A stretch of DNA of 64,000 nt from Pseudomonas sp. CFBP 13711 (lineage in GTDB: Bacteria > Pseudomonadota > Gammaproteobacteria > Pseudomonadales > Pseudomonadaceae), in the NCBI RefSeq assembly GCF_014842265.1, contig NZ_JACYVI010000004.1, positions 1 to 64,000 on the forward strand, given 5' to 3'. Made by a program: the position numbers and the translations under genes. Shown here piece after piece: positions 35,786 to 44,903 of this stretch. The notes under the pieces are model-generated. The model was not told where the DNA came from. It searched no databases and worked only from the letters and a program-made list of their open reading frames with translations. Positions within the stretch are counted from its first letter, which is position 1. Each line of letters opens with the position of its first letter.

Positions 35786-36388
35786 TTATGAGCGAAATAC
35801 TCCGCCACTGCCATCGAATCTTACTAAGAGATCATGAATTCTAGCTAACTCATCAACTATTGGCTGGATCTCGTATCGTTCACCTAGCACTTGAAAAATT
35901 CCTTCCTTCAAGTAGTAAGCCCTGAATATATGATGGGGCACGCCTGAGTCTTCAGGCTCAGCAAGAATGAGGCTAGGGAAGATGAATCCAACTATCCCCT
36001 CTTGAAGATAAAGATCAAGCCGCTCGTCAAAGTGCTCAATCGAATTTCTTAACGCCCTATTCATTAGGGGGCTATCGCCTTTCACACCAAAGATCTTTGA
36101 CAGATACTGCCCGCGATCTCTGTGAATGGTCTTTCCTTCCGCTCCCTTGACACCATCACGCGAAGGGGAAAAGTATCGCGATATCGCTCCAGATTGATTG
36201 ATGAGGTTCTGCAAGCAGTCCAGCAATAAGTTCGTCTTCTCTTGCGGGTCAATCTCCTCAATCAAGATTTTTTCGATGATCTTTTCTGCGATACTGCACG
36301 ACTGGAAGGCAGACGTGGTATTGAAGAGCATCGACTGAATATAGAACGCCTCGTATGGCTTCCAGATACTAAATTCCTCACCTTCCAT
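35786..36388 (-). CDS. Unknown protein with HEPN-like RN-x3-H motif
   Basis: A 200-residue, mostly helical protein of lower GC than its core neighbours. It contains NRALRNSIEHFDERLDLYL: an Arg-Asn followed by His five residues after the Arg, as in the Rx4-6H active site of HEPN ribonucleases. No domain was recognised with confidence, and HEPN assignment rests on this motif and helical character. It lies 174 bases downstream of the cyclase-like gene on the same strand, so the two could be cotranscribed. Confidence 0.55.
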   Translation of the reverse strand: MEGEEFSIWKPYEAFYIQSMLFNTTSAFQSCSIAEKIIEKILIEEIDPQEKTNLLLDCLQNLINQSGAISRYFSPSRDGVKGAEGKTIHRDRGQYLSKIFGVKGDSPLMNRALRNSIEHFDERLDLYLQEGIVGFIFPSLILAEPEDSGVPHHIFRAYYLKEGIFQVLGERYEIQPIVDELARIHDLLVRFDGSGGVFRS

Positions 36389-36562
36389 TCATCACCCAAG
36401 ATCATATTAGAAATTTAGCATCAATCTACCGAAGAATCGATCCTAGGATCGCTGCTGAATCTTTGAAAATCCATTTGTAGTTGCTTACAGTCGGTGGCGA
36501 ACATTGCTAAGGACAATACACAATTCTGTTTTTTATCGGTAGAACTTCAGCTCACCAAGTTA

Positions 36563-37441
36563 TTATCCTTTAAAGCTTTTCAAAAACTTAGTTTTGTACT
36601 TGCTAGGACTAGTGATAGCTTTGGACAGCTCCGTGCCGCTACCGATTCGTTTGAAGTAACTGATATCCCGATTCATGTGTTTATCCAAAACATCCCAGTC
36701 AGGCGCACTACCTAATGAGCGCGCGGAGAAATCGTTCTCCTCTAGCAATCCCAGCATTTCAGGATAGCGCTGTTTGTAGAAGTCCCATGCAGATAAGAAC
36801 TTAGTGCGGACATGCGGCGCTGGATGATTGCGCATCTGGATGTATATATCTTGGAGAAAACGAACCTCCCATGTGACATGGGGCGCAATATCCCCCATAT
36901 GCATCTGGTAATTTTCGACAGGGAAGCGGCCGCCAGCATGTTCATTCAGTTTCTCTAATGAACGGTTGAGATAGACAAAAGAGAAATCTGCGTTGAAAGG
37001 CGCCAACCGGAAAAACCGATTGTGCCTTGCGCACTCCTGGTCCATGAACAAGCCAAGTGATGGGATATCCTTTTCAGCGAGATATGCTGATATCAAGGCA
37101 GTACCATAAAAACACTCAACGTGTTTCAGATCGTAGTGGGAGAAATCGCCGACCACAAGGGCCGCACGGAAGTAGATATTTTGACCGGTAAGTCGGTGAT
37201 GTAAGTCCTCGGCGAACTCGGTGAGATACCAGACGAGATACTCTCTGTCGGCGTCGTTGGAGGCTGGCTTAATATTGTAGACCAGAACTGTGTCTGAGAA
37301 GACTATGGTCTTGAAGCTGTTATGTGTGTGTACATTGAGACTATCTAGAATCGAATAAATACGCGCTACCTTCCTTGGTTCCTTGCGCACCATATCGGTA
37401 AACCCCAAAACATCTATATAAAGGAGAAAGCGGTCCGTCAT
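36563..37441 (-). CDS. Protein with class III nucleotidyl cyclase-like core, unknown
   Basis: A 292-residue protein. Its first 125 residues follow the order of class III cyclase elements: LLYIDVLGFTDMV (Asp10 where cyclases have FADIRGFT), KTIVFSDTVLVY (Asp50, second metal Asp), FRAALVVGDFSHYD and FYGTALISAYLAEKD (as in GDAVNLAARLE). The remaining part is unassigned. Pycsar cyclases and many uncharacterised proteins share this layout. ATG 37441 is taken; an upstream ATG at 37483 is possible. Low GC. Confidence 0.55.
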   Translation of the reverse strand: MTDRFLLYIDVLGFTDMVRKEPRKVARIYSILDSLNVHTHNSFKTIVFSDTVLVYNIKPASNDADREYLVWYLTEFAEDLHHRLTGQNIYFRAALVVGDFSHYDLKHVECFYGTALISAYLAEKDIPSLGLFMDQECARHNRFFRLAPFNADFSFVYLNRSLEKLNEHAGGRFPVENYQMHMGDIAPHVTWEVRFLQDIYIQMRNHPAPHVRTKFLSAWDFYKQRYPEMLGLLEENDFSARSLGSAPDWDVLDKHMNRDISYFKRIGSGTELSKAITSPSKYKTKFLKSFKG

Positions 37442-37570
37442 ACCAAAGTTCTCTGTTTTACCGGAAGCAGGCATCATCGCCATTTCTGCGCAGCTTTAAT
37501 AGCCCTCGGCACCAGCCACCAGGCTCCGTAGCCCCAAAATCGGCCGAGGGCTGACCGCCTGAGTGACCGC

Positions 37571-37720
37571 TTAGGGTCGAAAGCAGCCCTTCGGTGGGCG
37601 TATCGTCGGTAGACAATCGGCTGGTCGCCCGCCATAGGGATCAGCTTTTTGTTCGAGGAAGGCGCACCTGCCCAAGTAACCGTTGGTGACCTTCACGTAT
37701 CGGCCGTTGATCAGCAGCAC
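37571..37720 (-). CDS. Possible small protein, unknown
   Basis: A GTG-started open frame of 49 residues (VLLINGRYVKVTNGYLGRC...) ending CLPTIRPPKGCFRP. It has a protein-like composition with two Cys in C-terminal half, but no SD and no recognised family. The rest of the 37442-37814 space shows nothing else. Confidence 0.25.
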   Translation of the reverse strand: MLLINGRYVKVTNGYLGRCAFLEQKADPYGGRPADCLPTIRPPKGCFRP

Positions 37721-37814
37721 TGAACCACTGCTTTGGTGGTCATTCCAACGTGCAACGTGACCTCAAACCGCCATTGCTCAGGCAGCTTGCCTGACCAGCG
37801 ACCGGAGAATCCTG

Positions 37815-38924
37815 ATGACACGATGCAGCAAAGCGGCCGTAGTCCTGCTTGAGGATGAACAGGCTCCCCCTGAGCATGAGCGCCAAGTTCATCGAAAGCT
37901 TGGGGAACGGATTGCCCAGCTGATGGGGATTCGCTTCTTGGAAATCGACGAAGCGGCCATGATTGACCCCCTCGCGCTTTATTACCTTCCTGCCCGCACC
38001 CTTATCGGCGATGACCGCCAGCGCGAGCTGGGTATTTACACACCCGACGACTTTTTTGGCGGTCTGGTGAGTCAGCCCTACATGGCCACTAAAGCCATCT
38101 CCCACCAGCTGCTTGATGGCGCAACGGCCCCGCCAGGCTGGGCAGCCGATTTCGCTCGGCTGGCACGCGATGCGCTGCTCAGGGGTTTTACTGTCTTCAG
38201 CGTTGACGATGCCTTACGCGCCGGCAGACGGCTGCTGGAAGACGGTCCGCTTCGGATAAAACCCGTACGCGCCACGGCAGGCCGCGGCCAGCGCGTGGTG
38301 AGTTCGCCAACGCAACTAGCAGAAGCATTGGACAATCTCGACAGCAGAGAGCTCGCCGTGTGGGGCCTCGTGCTGGAACAGAATCTGAGCTCGGTCACGA
38401 CTTATAGCGTGGGTCAGGTAACGATTGCAGGGCTTACGGCCAGCTACTTCGGGACTCAACAACTGACCCACGACCACGCTGGCGAAGAGGTCTATGGCGG
38501 TTCGCAGCTGACAGTGGTGCGCGGCGGTTATAGGCATCTCCTCGCCATCGACATCGACCCAGTGGTCCGTACTGCGATTGATCTGGCACAACGCTACGAG
38601 GCCGCCGCCTTCCAGGCATTCATTGGTTTTATCGCATCCCGACGCAATTATGACGTGGTGCACGGACGTGATGTTCAGGGCCAATGGCGCACGGGTGTGC
38701 TTGAGCAGTCCTGGCGGGTGGGTGGCGCCAGCAGCGCCGAGGTCCTGGCATTGCAGGCATTTGCGGAAGACCCATCGTTGCATCAGGTGTACGCCAGTAC
38801 CCACGAAGTTTTCGATAACCTGCCGATTCCCGACGACGCGGTGCTGTTTTATCAGAGCGATGATCGTGAAGTTGGACAGATCAGCAAATACGCACGGATC
38901 CATGACAATGGGTATTCAAAGTGA
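37815..38924 (+). CDS. DUF3182 family protein
   Basis: A 369-residue protein with the look of an ATP-grasp-like fold: GPLRIKPVRATAGRGQRVV, LVLEQNLSSVTTYSVG, and ELAVWG. DUF3182 proteins occur in Pseudomonas stress islands beside alpha/beta hydrolases; no activity is known. The next gene overlaps its end by 23 bases, so they act together. Confidence 0.75.
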   Translation: MTRCSKAAVVLLEDEQAPPEHERQVHRKLGERIAQLMGIRFLEIDEAAMIDPLALYYLPARTLIGDDRQRELGIYTPDDFFGGLVSQPYMATKAISHQLLDGATAPPGWAADFARLARDALLRGFTVFSVDDALRAGRRLLEDGPLRIKPVRATAGRGQRVVSSPTQLAEALDNLDSRELAVWGLVLEQNLSSVTTYSVGQVTIAGLTASYFGTQQLTHDHAGEEVYGGSQLTVVRGGYRHLLAIDIDPVVRTAIDLAQRYEAAAFQAFIGFIASRRNYDVVHGRDVQGQWRTGVLEQSWRVGGASSAEVLALQAFAEDPSLHQVYASTHEVFDNLPIPDDAVLFYQSDDREVGQISKYARIHDNGYSK

Positions 38925-39678
38925 ACCGATCGACATTCAGGTCGATGATGTCAGCATTTCCGGTACCGTTCTGACCCCCAGCGCGCACGTGCCGGGCATC
39001 CTTTTTGTACATGGCTGGGGCGGCAGTCAGGAACGCGACCTGGCGAGGGCTAGAAATATCACCGGTTTGGGTTGCGTGTGCCTGACATTCGACTTGCGAG
39101 GCCACGAAAAAACCTTCAATCAGCGCCAGAGCGTCACGCGAGAGCAGAACCTCAACGACCTGCTTGCGGCCTATGATCGCCTTGCCAGCCATCCTTTGGT
39201 GGACACTGCCGCCATTGCCGTGATTGGCAGCAGCTATGGAGGTTATCTGGCCACGCTGCTAACGCGACTGCGTGCTATCCGCTGGTTGGCGTTGCGAGTG
39301 CCTGCTCTGTATTGGGACGCCGAGTGGAACGTGCCCAAGCATGCCCTCGATCGCGAGGGCTTGGCACGCTACCGTCGCACCAGTCTGACGCCCACGGATA
39401 ACCGCGCGCTGGCCGCATGTTCAGAGTTTGCGGGAGATGTGTTGCTGGTTGAATCCGACCAAGATGACTACGTGCCGCACGCCACCCTGATGAACTTTCG
39501 CTCAGCCTTCGTTAACGCGCATTCGTTAACTCATCGCATCATCGACGGCGCCGACCACGCGCTGAGCACCGATGCCGCTCAAAAAGCCTATAGCTCGATC
39601 CTCACCGCGTGGGTTGGAGAAATGGTAGTGGGTGACCGACTGATTAATTACCCCCATCACTCGCCTCGGTATTCTTAG
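38902..39678 (+). CDS. Alpha/beta hydrolase
   Basis: A 258-residue hydrolase: oxyanion region GILFVHGWGGSQERDLA, nucleophile elbow GSSYGG (Ser at its centre), acid in VESDQDDYVPH and His in DGADHALS. It resembles dienelactone hydrolase/peptidase-like serine hydrolases. It starts at ATG 38902 (MTMGIQSEP) inside the DUF3182 gene, which indicates translational coupling. Confidence 0.82.
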   Translation: MTMGIQSEPIDIQVDDVSISGTVLTPSAHVPGILFVHGWGGSQERDLARARNITGLGCVCLTFDLRGHEKTFNQRQSVTREQNLNDLLAAYDRLASHPLVDTAAIAVIGSSYGGYLATLLTRLRAIRWLALRVPALYWDAEWNVPKHALDREGLARYRRTSLTPTDNRALAACSEFAGDVLLVESDQDDYVPHATLMNFRSAFVNAHSLTHRIIDGADHALSTDAAQKAYSSILTAWVGEMVVGDRLINYPHHSPRYS

Positions 39679-40325
39679 GCGGTATTGGCCATGGACGGCC
39701 GATACGTTTGCCGGGCAGCACACTCTAAACGTGATGTGTAGAACGTGGGTGGCATTGGCTCTCGCCAAAGGTATGCAAGAAGTCAATCACGGCCCTTTCA
39801 CCCATGGAAGTGTTTTTGGTCAAGGACGTGAACCCTGGGCAAAGGGCTGGAAGATTGTTGCGGTGGTGTCCCAGGTGATGCCTAATGCCGCCGATGATGG
39901 CCCGGTGGCCTGCTGTGTGCTGGCCGCAAAAAGCCCAAGCCCGCCCCAAATATCTCAGCGGCCGCCCTGGCCAAGGCTAACGAGGGACTAAGCCGTTGAT
40001 GCGTTACGCATAACGGGTACTTATGTTTAGGTGCGGATGCGTGCCCGGGATAACCACTTGGGCAAAGTAGATTGTGTCGTAGCCGTTATTGGCTCGGCAT
40101 AATGTGCCAGCATGTGCTGCACATATTCCATTAAGAAGCTAAGCACTCCGCTTATTAATTACGATGAGAAATAACTAAAGTAATCACGCAGCCGTTTGTC
40201 ACGTTTTTGGGAGATCACCACGTATACAACTGGAACTTGCAACTGTTACGACTATTTTTATGCGGGGACGGCTCGTGCAATGAGGTTATCTCTTAATTGC
40301 TGCACGGCCCCATAGGAGGGCTACT
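39679..40325. other. Intergenic region before the alcohol dehydrogenase genes
   Basis: 647 bases. Its second half is AT-rich and must include the promoter of the dehydrogenase; GGAGGG stands just before the ATG at 40326. An interrupted palindrome TGTGCCAGCA...TGCTGCACA lies near 40101. No supported gene. Confidence 0.45.
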
Positions 40326-41179
40326 ATGAAAGCGTTACGCTGGCATGGAAAGAAAGACATCCGATGTGATGACCATTTACCTGACCCTGCGATAGAGGAC
40401 CCACGTGACGCAATTATCAAAGTCACGTCATGCGCCATTTGCGGCTCGGACCTGCATCTTTATGGCGGTTTCATGCCCGGCATGAAGCATGGAGATATCA
40501 TGGGCCACGAGTTCATGGGCGAAGTGGTCGAGGTGGGGTCTGCCAACAAGAAGCTAAAGATTGGCGATCGCGTGGTCGTGCCCTTTACGATTTGCTGCGG
40601 TGAATGCGATCAATGCCGCCGGGGTAATTTTTCTGTATGCGAGCGCAGCAACCGAAATAAGGACCTCGCCGCTAAGGCCTTCGGCCACACCACTGCTGGT
40701 TGTTCGGATATACCCATCTGACCGGCGGCTATCCTGGTGGCCAAGCCGAATACGTGCGCGTGCCTTATGCGGACTTCACGCCGGTTCTAATCCCGGACGG
40801 CCTTACCGATGAACAAGTACTTTTCCTCGGAGATATTTTCCCCACCGGCTGGCAGGCCGCCGTGCAATGCGATATTCAACCAACCGACACCGTGGCTATC
40901 TGGGGTGCAGGCCCTGTAGGCCAGTTCACGGTGCGCAGCGCGGTGATCCTCGGAGCTAAGCAGGTGGTGTGCATCGACAATGTGCCCGAGCGCCTTGCAA
41001 TGGCCATGGCCGGTGGCGCCATCGCAATAAATTTTGATGAAGAAAGTGTGCTAGACCGCTTAGCCGAGCTTACGGGCGGTAAAGGGCTGGAGAAATGCAT
41101 TGATGCGGTAGGCATGGAGTCCCACGCTACCCGTTCGTTTGACTCCGTCTACGATCGCGTGCGGCTATCGCAAAACGTT
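40326..41179 (+). pseudogene. Zinc-dependent alcohol dehydrogenase, frameshifted and truncated
   Basis: Frame 1 (40326-40699) gives [14 protein letters not shown], the zinc ligand region [26 protein letters not shown] and the structural-zinc Cys set [16 protein letters not shown]. After one lost base near 40695 the other frame continues [24 protein letters not shown] and WGAGPVGQFTVRSAVILGA (parts). Homology stops after DSVYDRV near 41175, about 100 residues short of the usual C-terminus. It is the broken relative of the next gene. Confidence 0.88.
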
Positions 41180-41388
41180 TCGCAGGGTGGGTGCACTGCA
41201 CATTATATATATCGTATAAATGGAAGGCTCTGACTTAACGTGGAGCTGTAGATGCAGTGCTTGTGATCGCCGGTGGTCCGGATCGCCGCCGGTCCGGTAG
41301 TCACCCGAATCTTTGATCGAACGCAGGTACCGACCAGCCAGATATCTCGTAGCAGACGAATCCAATTCAGTTTGAACGGGAGAATATA

Positions 41389-42528
41389 ATGAAAGCCATC
41401 GTGTACAACGGGCCACGCGACGTCAGCGTGCAAAACGTCCCCGACGCCAAGATCGAAAAGCCTACCGACGCAGTAGTGCGCGTTACCACCACCAATATCT
41501 GCGGCTCCGACTTGCATATGTACGAGGGCCGCACCTCCATGGAAACCGGTCGAGTCTTTGGTCACGAGAATCTCGGAGAAGTCATTGAGGTCGGTGTCGG
41601 CGTAGATCGCGTCAAGGTGGGTGATCGTGTCTGCCTGCCTTTTAACATCGGCTGCGGATTCTGCGAGAACTGCGAAAAAGGACTGACCGGTTTTTGCCTC
41701 ACGGCCAATCCCGGCACTGCCGGTGCTGCTTATGGTTTTGCCGACATGGGCTCTTATCAGGGCGGCCAGGCTGAGCTGCTCCGGGTGCCCTATGCCGACT
41801 TCAACTGTCTGGTTCTGCCAGAAGATGCGCAGGAAAAAGAAAACGACTACGTGATGCTGTCGGACATTTTTCCTACCGGTTGGCATGCAACGGAGCTGGC
41901 CGGCCTGATGCCGGGCGAAAGCATTGCTATTTACGGCGCGGGGCCGGTGGGACTCATGGCTGCACATGCCGCGATGATCAAAGGCGCTTCGCAGGTGTTC
42001 GTAGTCGATAATCATCCGGATCGATTGAAGCTGGCGGCGCAGATTGGTGCCACGCCGATCAACTCGCTGGAAAGGGAAGCGGTCGACCAGATTCTCAACC
42101 TGACTCACGGCAAAGGTACTGATCGGGGCTGTGAATGTGTTGGGTATCAATGCTGTGACAAACACGGTCATGAAGCCAATCATCTGACCATGAACAACTT
42201 GGTGGCTTCGACCAAGGCCACTGGTGGTATTGGCGTCGTCGGGGTGTTCGTGCCTCAGGATCCAGGTGCACAGAATGAACTCGCCAAAGAAGGGAAGATG
42301 GCGTTCGACTTCGGTGCGTTCTGGTTCAAGGGTCAGCAGATTCGCACCGGGCAAGCCAATGTGAAGGCCTATAATCGTCGGCTCGCGGAGCTTATTCACC
42401 ATGACCGCGCCAAACCTTCGCAAATCATTTCCCACAGCCTGAAACTGGCTGAAGGGCCTGATGCGTACAAGCATTTTGATGCGCGGGATGAGGGTTGGAC
42501 TAAGGTCATTCTGAAGCCGGCAGCGTGA
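41389..42528 (+). CDS. Glutathione-independent formaldehyde dehydrogenase-like zinc ADH
   Basis: A 379-residue enzyme of the long-chain zinc ADH family, FdhA-like. Catalytic zinc ligands are in NICGSDLHMYEG and GHENLGEVIEVG; structural Cys set CGFCENCEKGLTGFC; NAD site YGAGPVGLMAAHAAMIKGA. In Pseudomonas, FdhA oxidises formaldehyde without glutathione. A GGGAGA precedes ATG 41389. It follows a decayed paralogue, so one copy of a duplicated pair has been lost. Confidence 0.87.
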   Translation: MKAIVYNGPRDVSVQNVPDAKIEKPTDAVVRVTTTNICGSDLHMYEGRTSMETGRVFGHENLGEVIEVGVGVDRVKVGDRVCLPFNIGCGFCENCEKGLTGFCLTANPGTAGAAYGFADMGSYQGGQAELLRVPYADFNCLVLPEDAQEKENDYVMLSDIFPTGWHATELAGLMPGESIAIYGAGPVGLMAAHAAMIKGASQVFVVDNHPDRLKLAAQIGATPINSLEREAVDQILNLTHGKGTDRGCECVGYQCCDKHGHEANHLTMNNLVASTKATGGIGVVGVFVPQDPGAQNELAKEGKMAFDFGAFWFKGQQIRTGQANVKAYNRRLAELIHHDRAKPSQIISHSLKLAEGPDAYKHFDARDEGWTKVILKPAA

Positions 42529-42981
42529 TGGCCATCCTCATGGCTTGAGCCGACAATTTAGCGGCATTGTGGAGATGTCAGATGATGCGCACCGCATTGC
42601 CGCCTATTGCTTGCGGGCCCAGAAATCTATACAGCTGCCACTCACGATCCTTTGCGGGTACCGCTCATTGGATAAATTTATTCGATGAGCCGGTGCAGAT
42701 TGTCCTCATGGCGCATCTCGGTGGTACGGTGGCGGGGCTCATCGCCGCTAGCTTTTCGGCAGGCAGTGGTCCCCTGATGCAACCGATTAGATTCGTTCGA
42801 ATAGGCTCGGTCTGTGTGGTAGAACGCTTTCTGGCAACGGAATCGATCGCCAGCGGGTGAACTGGGTTCAGGAGTAGGGATTGAACAACGCGCCAAAGAC
42901 ATCAGTTTAGCCGCTTGGAAGTTCAATCCCCTCTGCGGGGTGTCGCGGAACTCTCCCAAATCTCTGGTCAACAAGAATCAC
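42529..42981. other. Intergenic region, nothing recognised
   Basis: 453 bases between convergent genes. No gene, repeat family or terminator with a T-tract was found; short open frames here look random. Confidence 0.4.
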
Positions 42982-44118
42982 TCAACGATACCTGAAATTC
43001 AGCAAAACATAACTGATCATGGTTAACGTTAGACCGATCAATATGTATTCGACACGAGGCAGCCATATAAATGAGCCACCTAAAGAAAATACGATCAACG
43101 TGTTTTGAAGTATGTATTTCCTGATCTTAGGTACGGCTATGAAGTAGCCATATTGCTTGCCTACGAAAAATAAGACCATGCCGATGACTGACATAATTTG
43201 AAAATCGTGTATCGCAATGTCGTTCAAGATCGCATGTCTGATCAAGTTAGCGAGTAGGGCCAGCCCTAAAAACAGGAAAAGGTGCGAGTAGATCAAGGAA
43301 TGCCCACTCATGCTGCTTTCATTTCTGCTCAGCAGGTAAAAGCTATCAAAATAGATCCACCATATACTACATGTCATGACAAATCCGGTAATTGCCGCCA
43401 TTACATTATAAGGATTCCATTGAATGTCAGATAACCCTCCAGCAAGGCTGATCACTGACTCGCCCAATAAGATAAGGGTAAGCAAGCCTAGTCGTTCAAC
43501 CAAATGGTCTGTATGCGCTGGCAGGGGTTTTAGTTTGCTCCAGGGGAAAACAGGAAGCAGAATATCAAGAAAAATTCCAATGTAAGCTACAATGTATCGA
43601 ATCGGAGGGTCAAAAATAAGGGATGAAAGACTGATCGCTGAGCTTACCAAAAGGGCGAAGCCAAGCCTGGAGGCGTATTCGCTACGGCCGTCGACCGTAT
43701 TGATGGTCGAGATGTACATGATGCTGATGATGGCACGTATACCCACATAGCAGACGATAACAAGCGGGTAGTATACTTCCAGTTCTTCCCCAATCCGTGC
43801 GGACAGCACAATGAGCAACAGCATTATAAATAATGTTGACAGACGGTGAAGATTACTGTCCGTGTCAAACCTGTTGGAGTAAATAGTGTGGCTTGACCAG
43901 ATCCACCATAATGGAACGAAAAGCAGTAAGAAACTCCATATCTGCTCAGGTTCAAAGTGGCCTTGATGTAGATGCCCGAGCGTATGAGTCACCTTGCCAA
44001 TAGTCACGACAAAAATCAGGTCAAAAAACAACTCTAACCAGGTGGCGTGTCGATTTTGTTCATAATACTTTAAAGATTTCATTCGCTGCTGGCTCCGCGT
44101 GCATCTAGAAGAGTCCAT
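42982..44118 (-). CDS. ltrA: Low temperature requirement protein A (LtrA)
   Basis: A 378-residue membrane protein with about ten hydrophobic segments and the LtrA signature ATWLELFFDLIFVVTIGKV near the start, plus LTLILLGESVISLAGG. The family (PF06772) is of unknown biochemical role. Start is ATG 44118 or 44082 (MKSLKYYEQ); GGAG precedes the latter. GC is clearly lower than core genes. Confidence 0.85.
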   Translation of the reverse strand: MDSSRCTRSQQRMKSLKYYEQNRHATWLELFFDLIFVVTIGKVTHTLGHLHQGHFEPEQIWSFLLLFVPLWWIWSSHTIYSNRFDTDSNLHRLSTLFIMLLLIVLSARIGEELEVYYPLVIVCYVGIRAIISIMYISTINTVDGRSEYASRLGFALLVSSAISLSSLIFDPPIRYIVAYIGIFLDILLPVFPWSKLKPLPAHTDHLVERLGLLTLILLGESVISLAGGLSDIQWNPYNVMAAITGFVMTCSIWWIYFDSFYLLSRNESSMSGHSLIYSHLFLFLGLALLANLIRHAILNDIAIHDFQIMSVIGMVLFFVGKQYGYFIAVPKIRKYILQNTLIVFSLGGSFIWLPRVEYILIGLTLTMISYVLLNFRYR

Positions 44119-44903
44119 TGCCTGAACCTTGATAGATGGGTGATTAGGGCATGCTTAGCGGGATACAACGTGCCCGGCGGGATCACTCAATCCACTATCA
44201 GTGGATTCACAAAAGAAACGGGCCCTAATCTCAGCCTGAGCCTGAGTGTTTTAGGCAGCCAGACGTTCAAGTTTCGCGGGAAGAAGCATGAGGTAATCCT
44301 CCGTGTCTTCGCGGTATTGGATTGAGGGCCAAGTGTGTAGCAGAACGGTTGGATGCCCCTTGACTCACCAGTGACTATAGTCGTGTTTGGCACCTACCGT
44401 AGCCGTAGAACGAATTTTCGGCATCCGATACCACCAGCAGTTCGCGCACTTTTCTCGCTGCAGTTTTAGGCGACTTTTTTCAGTCGATGGTTTTTGCAGC
44501 TGTTTAGCTACCTAAGTCGAGGGTACTTCTGCATTCTGAAGGACAATCGCTGCCCGTTACGGCACCCAGAAATTGACCAGAGCCACGTCTCGAACGTGTG
44601 ACGATCAGGTAAAAACCCTGGGCCAAGGTGAGGAAATTCGCGCACCTCTGCCTTGTTCATTCGATAGTGCGCTTCATGATGATCGTTCGGGTAGAGGGCG
44701 ATCACATCGGCCGAATGGTCGTGGTCCGTTCACCGCCAAACGGCGTCAATCTGACACTGCTTTTTATGTCACCTCTGAGCCTTTCTTCAGCGGGGCGCCG
44801 CTGCCTACAGTGCGCGACCGACGCACTAGTGGACACTGATCGGCCGCCCATTATTTCTGGCTCTTTGTAGAGCGGACGACCTCGAGAGTCTTCAGGAACC
44901 ACC
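44119..44903. other. Intergenic region between ltrA and the GGDEF-EAL gene
   Basis: 785 bases between divergent genes. Short open frames (for example near 44628-44870) have no SD and no recognisable sequence. No repeats of the REP families are present, in contrast to the core regions. Confidence 0.4.

Noticed and set aside
39731..39991. Plus-strand open frame of 86 codons after the hydrolase gene
   Set aside because: No SD, no recognisable family and unusual composition; treated as non-coding.
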